Positions 21,271 through 31,514 of a stretch of 64,000 bases of DNA are shown here, piece by piece. The position numbers were made by a program, and so were the translations under genes. Origin of the DNA: Candidatus Zipacnadia bacterium. GTDB lineage: Bacteria; Armatimonadota; Zipacnadia; Zipacnadales; UBA5352. Numbering within the stretch: the first letter of the stretch is position 1; every line of letters starts with the position of its first letter. The notes under the pieces are model-generated. The model was not told the origin of the DNA, did no database searches, and saw nothing but the letters and a program-made list of their open reading frames with translations. The stretch lies in assembly GCA_029820945.1 (NCBI GenBank), contig JALGUJ010000007.1, positions 1 through 64,000 of the forward strand, written 5' to 3'.

Positions 21271-21362
21271 CCCCGGCGTCGCGCCGGCCGCTCCCGGCAC
21301 CCGGCCCCGGCCATCCCGGTGACGCGGGCTGCGTGCCACCACCGGCACGAGGTGAGCTGCTG

Positions 21363-21986
21363 ATGGATGAACGAGTGGCGGCAGCGCTGTGCGAGGCGGG
21401 AGTCGTCAGGTTCGGCGTCTTCACCTACGTCTCCGGCGCGAAGGGCCCCGTCTATGTTGACATGAGGGTGCTCCCGTCCACGGTCTCCGCCATGGACGCG
21501 GTTACCGACGCCATGGCAGAACTCGTCGGCCGCATCGGCCCCGACGTCCTGGCGGGCGCCGAGACCGCCGGCATCCCCCTCGCCGCCGTGCTGTCGATGA
21601 AGACGCGCATCCCCATGATCTACGTGCGTAAGCGGCCGAAGGCGCACGGGACGCACAGCCAGGTCGAGGGCCTCCTGGCGGACGGCCAGAGCGTCCTGCT
21701 GGTGGACGACATGATCACGGACGGCGGCTCGAAGCTCGCGTTCGTCCAGGGCATCCGCGACGCCGGCGGGACGGTGGACGACGCACTGGTGGTGCTGGAC
21801 CGGCTCCAGGGCGGGGTCGAGACCCTCTCCGGCGTCGGCGTCACACTTCACTCCCTCATTAACCTCCCCGAGCTCCTGGACTACATGCTTGCTGAGGGTC
21901 TACTCGACCGTGCCACGTACGACGAGGTGCTCTCATACCTGGCGGACCCCGATGCATGGCAGAGGAGCCTGGAGGAGAAGGGCTGA
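21363..21986 (+). CDS. pyrE: Orotate phosphoribosyltransferase
   Basis: VRFGVFTYVSGAKGPVYVDMR; MIYVRKRPKAHGT; VLLVDDMITDGGSK PRPP-binding motif. Confidence 0.9.
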   Translation: MDERVAAALCEAGVVRFGVFTYVSGAKGPVYVDMRVLPSTVSAMDAVTDAMAELVGRIGPDVLAGAETAGIPLAAVLSMKTRIPMIYVRKRPKAHGTHSQVEGLLADGQSVLLVDDMITDGGSKLAFVQGIRDAGGTVDDALVVLDRLQGGVETLSGVGVTLHSLINLPELLDYMLAEGLLDRATYDEVLSYLADPDAWQRSLEEKG

Positions 21987-22083
21987 GCCGGGGGCGCCGT
22001 GAGTCCCCGGGTGACCGCCGAGCGGTCGGCTCCGCCGGTTAGCCCAAGCCGTGCAGACCCCCATGACGCGGGAGGTGACCGAC

Positions 22084-25045
22084 GTGAGCATGCCGGGCCG
22101 GGACGCGCCGATTCGCGTGCTCATAGACCACTACCATGATTCAGGCTGGCGCGAGGCCCGGCAGGAGCTACACGGTGGGCCGCTGCAGGTGACGATCTGC
22201 CGTGAGACCCTCAAGTGGAGCGTGCTCAACCGCTACCACGTTGCCATCGTGGACGCGTCGGCACCGGCCACAGTCTCGGCCAACGAGCTGAAGGCCACGG
22301 AGCGCTTCGTCTCCGAGGGCGGGGGCCTGGTGATCGCCGGCTCTGCGCCCGCCTATGAGTTCGCGGCCGAGACTCCGGTCGAGGAGATGCCCGCCAACCG
22401 CGTTGCGCGGCGCCTCGGCTTCCGGTTCACATCCGCATCCGAGTGCGCCGGGGAGGCCCTGTACGATCGCGACTTCCGGCTCGGCTACCGCGGAGAGGAC
22501 GTCGAGGTCAGCGCGGGCGTCCTGGAGGGATTCGGCCCGAACCCGCCCGACGCGAGCACCTGGGCGCCTATCGAGGCCCCCAGGGCGCGCGCATCCTGAT
22601 GGCGCACCGCGAGACCGGCGAGCCCCTCGCGGCGCTGGCCGAGCATGGTCAGGGTCGCGTCTGCGTCTGCGCCACGCCGCCGCACGGCTTCAACCTCCTC
22701 TCGCACCTGCACCCGCTGTTGGGCTGGCTCTCAGACGGCGCCGCCGAGCGGCCAGGGCGCGACATCCCCGCGGAGATCGGCCCGCGTCCGAGGTCAATCA
22801 CCGTTCAGGGCCTGCGCATGATCTGTGACGAGCCGGTCGCACACCGCGCCGACCAGGTTGCCCGTCTCGCACGCCGCTTCGACGACTTCATGACCGAGGT
22901 CATGGGCGAGGGATGGCAGGCGCCGAAGGTCATCGAGCTGCTGCAGGCATGCACGCGGCACGATCCCTGGGATGACGGACTCTGTGTGTCGGGGGCGGGT
23001 GGGGACTGCGCGACGGCGTACTCGGTGGCGTACACCCTGGGGCTTGCCCGCCTCTGGCGCAGCTACGCCGGAGAGCTGCTCCTCTCGCCGCCGCCCGAGC
23101 GCACGCTCCCCCGGCACCTGGCGATCCGGTTCATCGAGCGCCTGGGTTATGAGGAGCAGCCGGCGCGGCTGCGCGAGATCGGGATGCAACTGGTCGATCG
23201 CGCGGACCCGTCACGCACCGAGGCCGACCTGGCGCGCGTCTACTCGGCGACACAGCGGTGGCACCCCAAGGGCATGTGGCTGCTGGCCGAATCGGAGCGC
23301 CGCTACGGCGACGACTTCCTCTCGCGCGTCTTCGAGGCCATGCCCAAGAAGCGCGACGAGGAGAGGCTGCCCGGGACATTCGCGTGGAACAGCGACAGGG
23401 CGGCGTATTACATGAGCCTGGCCGCTGGTGAGGACATCTCCGGGTGGCCGGCGGAGATCGGCACGACGGTCCACCCGCTGCCCCCGGTGCCGCCGGATGA
23501 CGAAGGCTTCGAGGAGGCGATGCGCTCGACGCTGATCGACGGCCTCATGGCCGCTCCGGCCGCCGGCTCGCCGAGCCGCCGCCTCGACGCCCTGACCGAC
23601 CTCGTCGCGCTCAAGCGTGAGGACCGCGGTCGGCTGCCGCGTGCCGCGCGCAAGCTGGTCGAGACCTTCGAGCGCGCCTGGCGGTCAGATCCCCGCGCTG
23701 AGGCGCCCCTTCGCGAGCTGGCGGAGGGCGAGGCCCCGCAGGCGGCGGTCGCGGCGATGCAGCTCGTGTCGTCGAGACATGCGGATGCCGCCGACCGGCT
23801 GATGGAGCTTCTCCCGGACCACGACGTGCGCTTCAAGCTCATGGCCGGACACGTGCTGCGCAAGATCGGCCGGGAGGTGCCGGAGCTGTCGCTCGGGGGC
23901 ATCGAGCGGGACCGTAAGCGCGTCGGCGAGCTCGACGTGGTGCATCGCGACCTGGTCGAGATCCACCCGAAGGTCGAGGGATACGAGGTCGCCAACGTGA
24001 TCTGCCACAGTGGCCTGGCGGGCTTCCCTCACGGCAACGTCGCCACGCGCTACTACGTTTACTGGGTGCACACCTCCCCGCAGTGGCGGCGCAGCGGGCT
24101 GTCGCGGCTTGCCTTCCGGGCGGCCATGGAGCACGAGGACGCGCAGCGGTGCTCGACCTTCGCCCTAGACACCGGGACGCGCAACAACGCGCACGCGCTC
24201 TACCGTGACTTCGGCTTCGTGGACATGGACCGCCGCGAGAGAGCCACGATGGCACTGCACCAGGGGATCCGCTGCACGCCGCCGGAAGGGGTGGCCGTCA
24301 GGCCCATGAAGGCCGAGGACTGCGAGTCCGTCCGGCGGCTACTGCTGGACTGCCACGCTGGCTCGTTCAGCATCTCCCCCCTGCCCGTGCCGATGCTGTG
24401 CGAGGGGACGTGGGCGACGCTCGCGGAGAAGGACGGGGAGATGATCGGTGCGGCGCTGGCCGGGCACACCGAGGGCGACGAGGCGCGGGTCATCGACGTG
24501 GCCGTGAAGGAAGGGACGGACGCGGGCCCGGAGATCGGCGTGGCCATGATGGCGCGCCTGCACGCGCTCCCGGCGCAGGACGGCGCGAAGACCGCCCGTA
24601 TCGAGTTCTGCTCCGATCCCGGCCTGCTCACCGATGTCCTCTGCCGCTGCGGCTATGCCCGACAGGCCAGCGGGGGCGTGAACATGTTCGGCATCCGCGA
24701 CCTCTCCCAGCTCTTCGGCGAGATCGCACCGCTCTACGAGCGGCGGCTGGCCGACAGCGAGATGGACTGGTCCGGGCGCGTGATCCTGCTCGGGCAGCGG
24801 CTCCGCTCGAGCCCGGAGATCGAGGCGGGCGAGGTGCACGTCATCGAGCCCGAGCCAGGCGCGACGGATATCGTCCTGCGGACCACCGACGAGGTCATTA
24901 CGCGCGTGGTCACCGGCCGCGACACGCCGCTGGAGGGCTACCTGCAGCGTGTCACCGACACCTCCCCCAGGTCAACGCCGCGGTCATGGGCCGGCTCGAG
25001 ACGCTCTTCCCCAGGTGCCCGTTCGTGAGCCGCTGGGGCTGGTAG
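22084..25045 (+). CDS. Large multidomain protein with tandem GNAT acetyltransferase domains; reading frame interrupted twice in this sequence
   Basis: ORF 22051..22599 continues in frame 22443..25028 (IEAP|QGARILMAHRETGEPLAALAEHGQGRV), then in the frame of 24398..25045 (RVTDTSP|QVNAAVMGRLETLFPRCPFVSRWGW). GNAT-like motifs SPQWRRSGLSRLAFRAAM and ARNNAHALYRDFGF-type. Confidence 0.75.
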
Positions 25046-25126
25046 GTGTCCGGAGCGGATGCGCGATTGACGGTGGCCGCCACGCGGAGTCTGGGTGGCC
25101 TCGCGTCAAGGGCGCCCGCGGGGCCG

Positions 25127-26002
25127 TCAGGCGCCGAACAGGCGCAACACCTGGTCCTGCCACCAGTCGTAGTAGAGGAACTGCACGCGGCCGATCAGCA
25201 GCGACACGCGCGCCATGACGGTCTGTCCGAACGTCGCACCGAAGGCGACCATGAGGAAAAAGATGCCGACCTTCGACGCCACGCCCAGCGTGCCGGCGTG
25301 CTCGCGGGAGAAGTAGAAGTAGGCGAGGGTGCAGAGCACCCCGGCGATGAGGAGCAGGCTGCTGAAGGCCTCCCACATATGTGGGTCCATGAGGAAGGGC
25401 ACACCGACGACGACCACTCCCCCACCGATCGCTACAAGCGCCCACCCGTCCAGCGCCCTGTCGCGGACGAACGCGACCGCAAGCAGTACGATGCCAACGC
25501 CGCCAATGACGCCACCGGCCAGCGCCCACCACAGGAGGTTGGGCGGCATCGCCACGCCTTCGGAAGGCCACACAGGCAGCAGAGTGGCCTTGAACTGCGG
25601 CAGCATGTAGCCGTAAACGCTGTAGGGGATGTTCAGCCCCGAATACAGACCCATCACGAAGGCGATCGGCCATCGCGACAGCCAGTCGTAGCGGGGGAAG
25701 AAGCGGCTGAACATCAGCAGCCCCAGCAGCCCGGGGATGATGACCACGTAGTTTGGGCTCTCCAGGTCGACGGCCTCGGGCCGGAACAGGGGATCGATCA
25801 GCAGCGGGATGACGGCCTCGTGGTAGGTGATGACGACGCCATACCCGGCGGATACTCCCACGAAGATATGCTCGGCCAGCTTGTAGATAGGGTTGTCGCG
25901 GTACAGGAAGCTGTAGATCGCCAGCGTTAAGAAGGCGGCCAGCCAGACGCCGATGACCTCGGTCGAGAGGCCCCAGATTTCAGGTGCGGCTGCTTCAGGC
26001 AT
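25127..26002 (-). CDS. Polytopic membrane protein of unknown function
   Basis: Multiple hydrophobic helices: VWLAAFLTLAIYSFLYRDNPIYKLAEHIFVGVSAGYGVVITY... Confidence 0.8.
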   Translation of the reverse strand: MPEAAAPEIWGLSTEVIGVWLAAFLTLAIYSFLYRDNPIYKLAEHIFVGVSAGYGVVITYHEAVIPLLIDPLFRPEAVDLESPNYVVIIPGLLGLLMFSRFFPRYDWLSRWPIAFVMGLYSGLNIPYSVYGYMLPQFKATLLPVWPSEGVAMPPNLLWWALAGGVIGGVGIVLLAVAFVRDRALDGWALVAIGGGVVVVGVPFLMDPHMWEAFSSLLLIAGVLCTLAYFYFSREHAGTLGVASKVGIFFLMVAFGATFGQTVMARVSLLIGRVQFLYYDWWQDQVLRLFGA

Positions 26003-26153
26003 CTGTCAGCTCTCAGTCTTCAGTCGTCATCGGCCGGGCAACAGCAGATGACGGCCGTCACGGTCTACAGCCCGGGAGCCTGCACTGCAGGCGTGCGTGG
26101 CGTCGTTGTGCTCGCGGCTGCGACTTGTGGCTCATCACTTGCGACCGCCGCTC

Positions 26154-27479
26154 TCAATGGTGCCCGGCTTCGACCAGCTCGTCCAGCCTCGCGCCCAGCT
26201 CCGCCGTCAGATCCGGCATCTCCCCCGACAGGTCGGTCGTCTGGTCCTTGTCCTGCCACGCGTCGAACAGCTCCTCAGTGCCCTCTTCGTCATCCCGCAC
26301 CAGCACAAAGTCGTCCTGCCACACGCAGTGGACCTCGGAGTAGCCGCAGACCGCGTAGTCGTGCAGCCTCTCCACGTCCCCGGTCATGATGGGAAGGAAG
26401 CTCCGACCGTCCATCTGCGGCAGCGGCTCCTCGCCGAGCGCGTCCAGGGCGGTCGCGGTCACGTCGATATCGTAGACCCACTGGTCGAAGCGCCGGCCGA
26501 CGCCGATGCCGTCGGGATGGCGTACCATAAGCGGCACGTCATAGAGGTGCCGGCTGGTGTCCTTGTTCGACATGCCGAAGTTGCTGCGGTCACCCACGAT
26601 CTTGCCGTGGTCGCTGAGCAGGACCACCAGGGAGTTCTCGAACAGCCCAAGCTCCTCGATCGTGTCAATGAGGTGGCCGAACCATCGATCCACGAGCGTG
26701 ACCTCGGCCTTGTAGCAGGCCTTGGCGTGCTCGATCTCGGGCTCAGTCATATCCTCGTAGCGTATGACGTTGGGATAGATCCAGCGCTTGCCCTCGTAGC
26801 CGGGGGCGTACATGTCGATGTACTCGGGCGGCACGTCCCAGGGCTCGTGCGGGTCGAAGCTGTCCACCCACAGATAGAAGTCGCCGGCTCCGGCCATGCC
26901 CTCGAGCCAGTTGGCGGCGGCGGTCATCACGCGGGCGACCTGGTGGCCGATCTCCCCCTCCGGCCGTCCCTGCTGGTTCTGCATGTACTGGGTGAAGACG
27001 CGCAGCCGCCGCTCGGGGCAGCCGTCGGGCACGTAGCGGTCGAGCGCGCCCTCTGGCAGCGGCGCCGCCTTCCACTGGTCGTTCTCCTGTCCGCGGATGA
27101 ACTCGAAGGACTTCATGCCCCGATGGAAGTTCATGCTCGGCTTCATCAGGTGGTAGACGTCGATGACCATCCCGGTCACATACCCGCGCTCGGCCAGGTG
27201 CTCGGCCAGCGTCGTCTGGCGCTGCGGGATCGGGCACCAGCCGGCGTGGCGGTTGTAGATGCCCTTCGGCTTGGGGATGTCCTCCCACGGGAAGGTGCGG
27301 ATGCCCGTTTGCAGCGCGCGCCGCACCGGCACCGTGGGCAGCGCTTCCGAGCGCGCTCTGGTGAAAACCGCCGACTGTTCGGCGCAGCGGTCGAGGTTGG
27401 GCGTGCGGCACTCCGTCGCGCCGTAAGCGCCGATGTGGTCCTGCTTGAGGCTGTCGAGGCAGATCATGATGTAGTTCAT
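26154..27479 (-). CDS. Alkaline phosphatase/sulfatase superfamily hydrolase with Thr at the nucleophile position
   Basis: MNYIMICLDSLKQDHIGAYG; LPTVPVRRALQTG in place of C/S-X-P-X-R; VLLSDHGKIVGD. Confidence 0.88.
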   Translation of the reverse strand: MNYIMICLDSLKQDHIGAYGATECRTPNLDRCAEQSAVFTRARSEALPTVPVRRALQTGIRTFPWEDIPKPKGIYNRHAGWCPIPQRQTTLAEHLAERGYVTGMVIDVYHLMKPSMNFHRGMKSFEFIRGQENDQWKAAPLPEGALDRYVPDGCPERRLRVFTQYMQNQQGRPEGEIGHQVARVMTAAANWLEGMAGAGDFYLWVDSFDPHEPWDVPPEYIDMYAPGYEGKRWIYPNVIRYEDMTEPEIEHAKACYKAEVTLVDRWFGHLIDTIEELGLFENSLVVLLSDHGKIVGDRSNFGMSNKDTSRHLYDVPLMVRHPDGIGVGRRFDQWVYDIDVTATALDALGEEPLPQMDGRSFLPIMTGDVERLHDYAVCGYSEVHCVWQDDFVLVRDDEEGTEELFDAWQDKDQTTDLSGEMPDLTAELGARLDELVEAGHH

Positions 27480-27537
27480 GCTCGGGCCGTCCTATCCGCT
27501 TGTCGCTCTCCTCAAGCCTTCTCCGGCTTCCCGACGG

Positions 27538-28374
27538 CTACCGCCGGCGGTGTCGTCCGGACGCGAAGTAAGCGATGTTCCCGGCGATCACGAGTACGAT
27601 GATGAGCAGGTGAGCGATGGACTGGGCGGACATGCCGAGCATGCCCGTTGCCTCCTTGCCCTTCATGCCGATGAGCTGCTCGTACTCGGCGGCGCCCTTG
27701 AGCCCGTTGATGAGGCCAATAAGCTGCTTGGACTGCAGGTACGGGTAGAGGTCTGTTGCCATCACCGCGGTGATGCCCACCGCCAGGTCCTGGTCGAAGC
27801 GCTCCCCGGCCATGGCGATCCACGAGAACGGCAGGTTGCCGGCGGCGAAGTCGATGAGCAGCGTGACGTCGTCGTACGTCTCAACGCCCTCCATGACCGG
27901 GACCTGGCTGATCGGCCTGCCGTCGGCGGTCTGGGGATAGACTGTGGGGATATCCTCGCCCATCCCCAGGATCACCTGCGAGACGCCGGGCTTGAAGCCA
28001 AGATTGACGTAGTCCACCCCCTCCTCAGCCTCCAGCTCGGCACCGATCTGGGCCAGCAGGTCGCGGGCGAGGGCGGTGCCCTGCGGGTTGAGGCTCATGG
28101 TGATTACGCGAAGATCGCGCTGCAGGCAGTGGCGCACGACGGCCATCGCCTGCGGGTGCAGCTCAGGCATCGAGGACGGGCTGTAGTCGATGGAGATGAG
28201 GACGACCTCCCCCGGCTGCATCCCCTCCACGTAGTCATGGACCGCCACGGTTGGGGGAGCCGGCTTGCCCAGCGGCAGCGTGTAGCCGGTGACGATGGGG
28301 ATGATGACCGCCAGGGCGATGCCCATGAAGATCCAGCGGCGGTCGAAGTCCTGCATCCAGTCCCAGATTCTCAT
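27538..28374 (-). CDS. Membrane-anchored protein with a TM helix at each end; unknown function
   Basis: N-term IFMGIALAVIIPIVTGY, C-term IAHLLIIVLVIAGNIAYFASG; soluble alpha/beta-like middle; 4-nt overlap with upstream gene. Confidence 0.75.
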   Translation of the reverse strand: MRIWDWMQDFDRRWIFMGIALAVIIPIVTGYTLPLGKPAPPTVAVHDYVEGMQPGEVVLISIDYSPSSMPELHPQAMAVVRHCLQRDLRVITMSLNPQGTALARDLLAQIGAELEAEEGVDYVNLGFKPGVSQVILGMGEDIPTVYPQTADGRPISQVPVMEGVETYDDVTLLIDFAAGNLPFSWIAMAGERFDQDLAVGITAVMATDLYPYLQSKQLIGLINGLKGAAEYEQLIGMKGKEATGMLGMSAQSIAHLLIIVLVIAGNIAYFASGRHRRR

Positions 28375-29099
28375 GATCCGCCGCCCCCTCCGCCCAGGTG
28401 CGAGCGCTCAATCCCGGCGATGATACGCAGGGCGGTGGCGATCATGCCCAGGGTGACGCCGAAGATTATCCCTCTCTTGCCCGCTACCGTGGGGACGTTC
28501 ATGATCCACTCGGAGATATCGGGCATGATGCTGTGCAGATGCTGCCCGATGCCCGTTCTCCCCAGGATCACAATCAGGGTGCTGGGCACGCGGCCCAGCA
28601 TGACCACGACCGCGGCGATCAACAGCAGCGTGGCCTCAGCGCTTCGCGCCCGGAAGGTGCGGAAGGCCGCCGACGCGATGAAGAAGGCCAGCAGCGAGAA
28701 CATCGTCGCATCCAGCGGAACCTGGATGTGGCGGAAGACCCAGTCGAAGCCCGTGCCGCGCCGGTGGCCCCAGCCGATGCCGATCACGCACATCACCACG
28801 AAGGAGGCGATGGCGGCGACGCTGTAGGGCCAGTCGCGGCGACGCCGGCGGATCTTGTCCCAGTGCGTGCGCAGCAGGCTCTGAATCCCCAGCACCAGCG
28901 CAAAGGCGGCCACGATCCGTCCCCACTCCAGGAGGCGCTCGTACGGCGTCTGGACCAGCGCGTGGGGGATGAAGAACTGCACCGCCATGAAGACGCCGAC
29001 CACGAATGTGATGACGAGCGGAATCTGTAGCCTCACGGATTCCCTCCGCGACAGGGTTACCTGCTGGCTGCAACCTACGGCCCATCGGCGAACGGCCAA
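28371..29099 (-). CDS. Polytopic membrane protein of unknown function
   Basis: Several TM segments (IPLVITFVVGVFMAVQFFI, SVAAIASFVVMCVIGIGWG, ATLLLIAAVVVMLG), Gly-rich C-terminus. Confidence 0.75.
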   Translation of the reverse strand: MAVRRWAVGCSQQVTLSRRESVRLQIPLVITFVVGVFMAVQFFIPHALVQTPYERLLEWGRIVAAFALVLGIQSLLRTHWDKIRRRRRDWPYSVAAIASFVVMCVIGIGWGHRRGTGFDWVFRHIQVPLDATMFSLLAFFIASAAFRTFRARSAEATLLLIAAVVVMLGRVPSTLIVILGRTGIGQHLHSIMPDISEWIMNVPTVAGKRGIIFGVTLGMIATALRIIAGIERSHLGGGGGGS

Positions 29100-29130
29100 C
29101 CGCTAACGGGTCCTGCGATTGCCGCATGCC

Positions 29131-30378
29131 CTACTGCCTGAACCACTGCACGAAGCTCTGAGCCAACTGAGCGATCTCACCACTGCCCAGGGCCGCCACC
29201 GTCGCCGCCACCACGCCGACCAACACCGCGGCGCCGATGATGACCTTCGCGATATCCTGGCCGCGGAGTTGCGCCACCAGCAGGGGCTGGCGCGACAGGT
29301 AGGCGCTGGCCGCGTACAGCTCCTCGCCCATCAGCGTATAGTCGCAGGCGGTGATGAAGAACGGGAGCTGCGTGTCGGCGTCGGTGCCCGCAATCTGGAT
29401 GGCACCGGCGGCGTTGCCCGTTTCAGCAAGGATCAGCGCCTCGGCGTAGAAGTAGCCCATGTAGAAGTTCGCCGCCGGCTTCTCGCGCATCATGATGCCG
29501 TCCACCGCCGCCACATACCCGAACTGGCTGTCAGTCAGGAAGTATATGTTCTCGGGCCGGTAGGCATCGGGCCTGCCGGCCTCGGTATAAGCCTGGCGCA
29601 CGATCTCGCGCTCGGTGGCCATCACCAGCGGATCGTTGCAGGGCACGATGATATCGCTCTCATAGGCCGCCGCGCGCCGCGACAGATGCCCGAGAATGAG
29701 CATGGAGGCGATGGTCGAGATACTGCTAACGCCGCCGAGGCCGGAGACATAGAGCATCGGCCGGCCCATCTCAGTGGCGCGGCCGATGGCGTCATTGACG
29801 GCCTCCAGGCCGGCTATCGGCCGGATGTAGACCTCCTCCGCCCGACCTCGAATGGCCCACAACGTCACCAGGACGATGGCGCAAATGAGCACCGACCAGA
29901 CGAGTGTCGGCGTGTACTTCTGGTCATACCAGACGCCGACGGGCCACGTCGGGGGGGCGACGTCGGATCGGAGCATGCGCCGAACCGGGGGAACCCAGGG
30001 AACCGCGTCCATGACTGCAGCGAGCGAGGGCGGTGGGGCGTAGACGGTGGCGACCGCCACCTCCCACTTCGGCCACGGCCACGGCTTGAGGTTGCCCAGC
30101 GCCGCGGACGTCTCGTCCAGTGGCACCAGCGGCCCCTCGCGGAACTCAGCGCCGGGCCTCTGCTGGCGGTAGAGCACCTGATAGCCGATGGGCTGCAGAG
30201 GAGGCAGGACGCGGAATGCCGGCGGCGGCTCCCAGGACACGAGGAGCACCTCGCCCCTGAGGTCTTCCGGATCGTCTGCCACCTGAAGGTGCCCGGGCGC
30301 CCCCGGGTCGGCGGCGTGCGCCGGGCCCACCGCCAGCACAGCCGCCAGACCCATTGCCGCCAGGCGGATGGGCGTCAT
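29131..30378 (-). CDS. DUF6754-like membrane protein with N-terminal signal and FnIII-like region
   Basis: MGLAAVLAVGPAHAADPGAPGHLQVADDPEDLRGEVLLVSWEPP; GLGGVSSISTIASMLILGHLSRRAAAYESDIIVPCNDPLVMATEREIVRQAY. Confidence 0.65.
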   Translation of the reverse strand: MTPIRLAAMGLAAVLAVGPAHAADPGAPGHLQVADDPEDLRGEVLLVSWEPPPAFRVLPPLQPIGYQVLYRQQRPGAEFREGPLVPLDETSAALGNLKPWPWPKWEVAVATVYAPPPSLAAVMDAVPWVPPVRRMLRSDVAPPTWPVGVWYDQKYTPTLVWSVLICAIVLVTLWAIRGRAEEVYIRPIAGLEAVNDAIGRATEMGRPMLYVSGLGGVSSISTIASMLILGHLSRRAAAYESDIIVPCNDPLVMATEREIVRQAYTEAGRPDAYRPENIYFLTDSQFGYVAAVDGIMMREKPAANFYMGYFYAEALILAETGNAAGAIQIAGTDADTQLPFFITACDYTLMGEELYAASAYLSRQPLLVAQLRGQDIAKVIIGAAVLVGVVAATVAALGSGEIAQLAQSFVQWFRQ

Positions 30379-31514
30379 TCCTCGATGACCTCCAGGTTCG
30401 CCCGCGGGACGGTCACGACCTCATCGTCATCCAGGAGCCGCACGCGCGCCACGCGCACCCGCGCCTCGGTCGGAATCTCCTCCAACTCCTCGGGCAGTTC
30501 GGTGACCCGCGCCAGGCGCCCGAACCACGGCTGGCGGATCAGCCGCACCGGGCTTCCCACGGTGAGCCCGGCGGCCGCGCTCTGCTCCTCGGCCTCCCAC
30601 ATCGCCTCGGGATCGGGGACGATGACCTCCGGGCGGATGACGCCGGCGCGGATCTGGGTCGCGCCGTTGACCGACGCGCGCTGACCATCGCGCTCCGCCA
30701 GCAGCTCGAAGGTGCGCCGCCGCATGGGCGTGTCGCCAAAGCCCTCGGTCAGCACCAGCGAGGTGCCGAGCCTCTCCTGGCCCGTGATCGCCACGCCGAG
30801 CGGCTCGCCCAGGAAGGCGTCGAGGTCCACGTCGTCGATGGAGCCGGTCACCACCGCCGCGGCACCGGCCTCGCGGGCCGCCTGCAGCGCCTCCAGCGTC
30901 ACGCGCCCGCCGCCCACCAGGATGCAGCCAGCGCAGTCGCCCTCGACCAGTTCGGCGCTGCAGAGCTGCTCGGGGCCGCCGCAGAGGACCTTCAGCGTCC
31001 CGTGTGCCTCTCCTCCCACGCCCAGGATCCCCTGTGCCAGCGTCCCGCGCGTCTCGACGACCACGGCCTCGTCTCCCCGCACCTCGACCACGATGCCGTC
31101 GATGTAGGCGTCGAGCTCCACCTGGATCGGTTCGCCGCGCACCAGGACCTGCCCGGTCACGGGGCTGATGGTCTCGATGCTGCCCCGGATCGGCGCGCGC
31201 GCGATGGCGTGGAAGAGCCCCCACAACGACTTACTCTCGGCGATGATCTGCCGGGCCTCGACCGGCTCGCCCTCTTCGACGGTGAGGAACTGCATCACGT
31301 CGTTGGGGGTCACTGCCAGCTCGTGGGCGACGTTGACATTGACCACGTTCCCGGGAAGCTCGGTGGAGGCGACGAGCTGCTCGCCGCGGACCTCGTCGCC
31401 GACCGCCACGTGGATGCGGCCCGGCAGCGGGAGCCGGCGGAGCCGGCGGATCAGGGCCCGGTCGGAGATGCGCAGCCCGGGCGTGTAGGCGTGGGTGGTC
31501 ACGCGCTCACTCAC
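30375..31514 (-). CDS. Beta-rich soluble protein of unknown function, same operon
   Basis: Barrel-sandwich/KOW-like stretches (TVEEGEPVEARQIIAESK; SPVTGQVLVRGEPIQVELDAYIDGIVVEVRGDEAVVV); 4-nt overlaps on both sides. Confidence 0.65.
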   Translation of the reverse strand: MSERVTTHAYTPGLRISDRALIRRLRRLPLPGRIHVAVGDEVRGEQLVASTELPGNVVNVNVAHELAVTPNDVMQFLTVEEGEPVEARQIIAESKSLWGLFHAIARAPIRGSIETISPVTGQVLVRGEPIQVELDAYIDGIVVEVRGDEAVVVETRGTLAQGILGVGGEAHGTLKVLCGGPEQLCSAELVEGDCAGCILVGGGRVTLEALQAAREAGAAAVVTGSIDDVDLDAFLGEPLGVAITGQERLGTSLVLTEGFGDTPMRRRTFELLAERDGQRASVNGATQIRAGVIRPEVIVPDPEAMWEAEEQSAAAGLTVGSPVRLIRQPWFGRLARVTELPEELEEIPTEARVRVARVRLLDDDEVVTVPRANLEVIEE

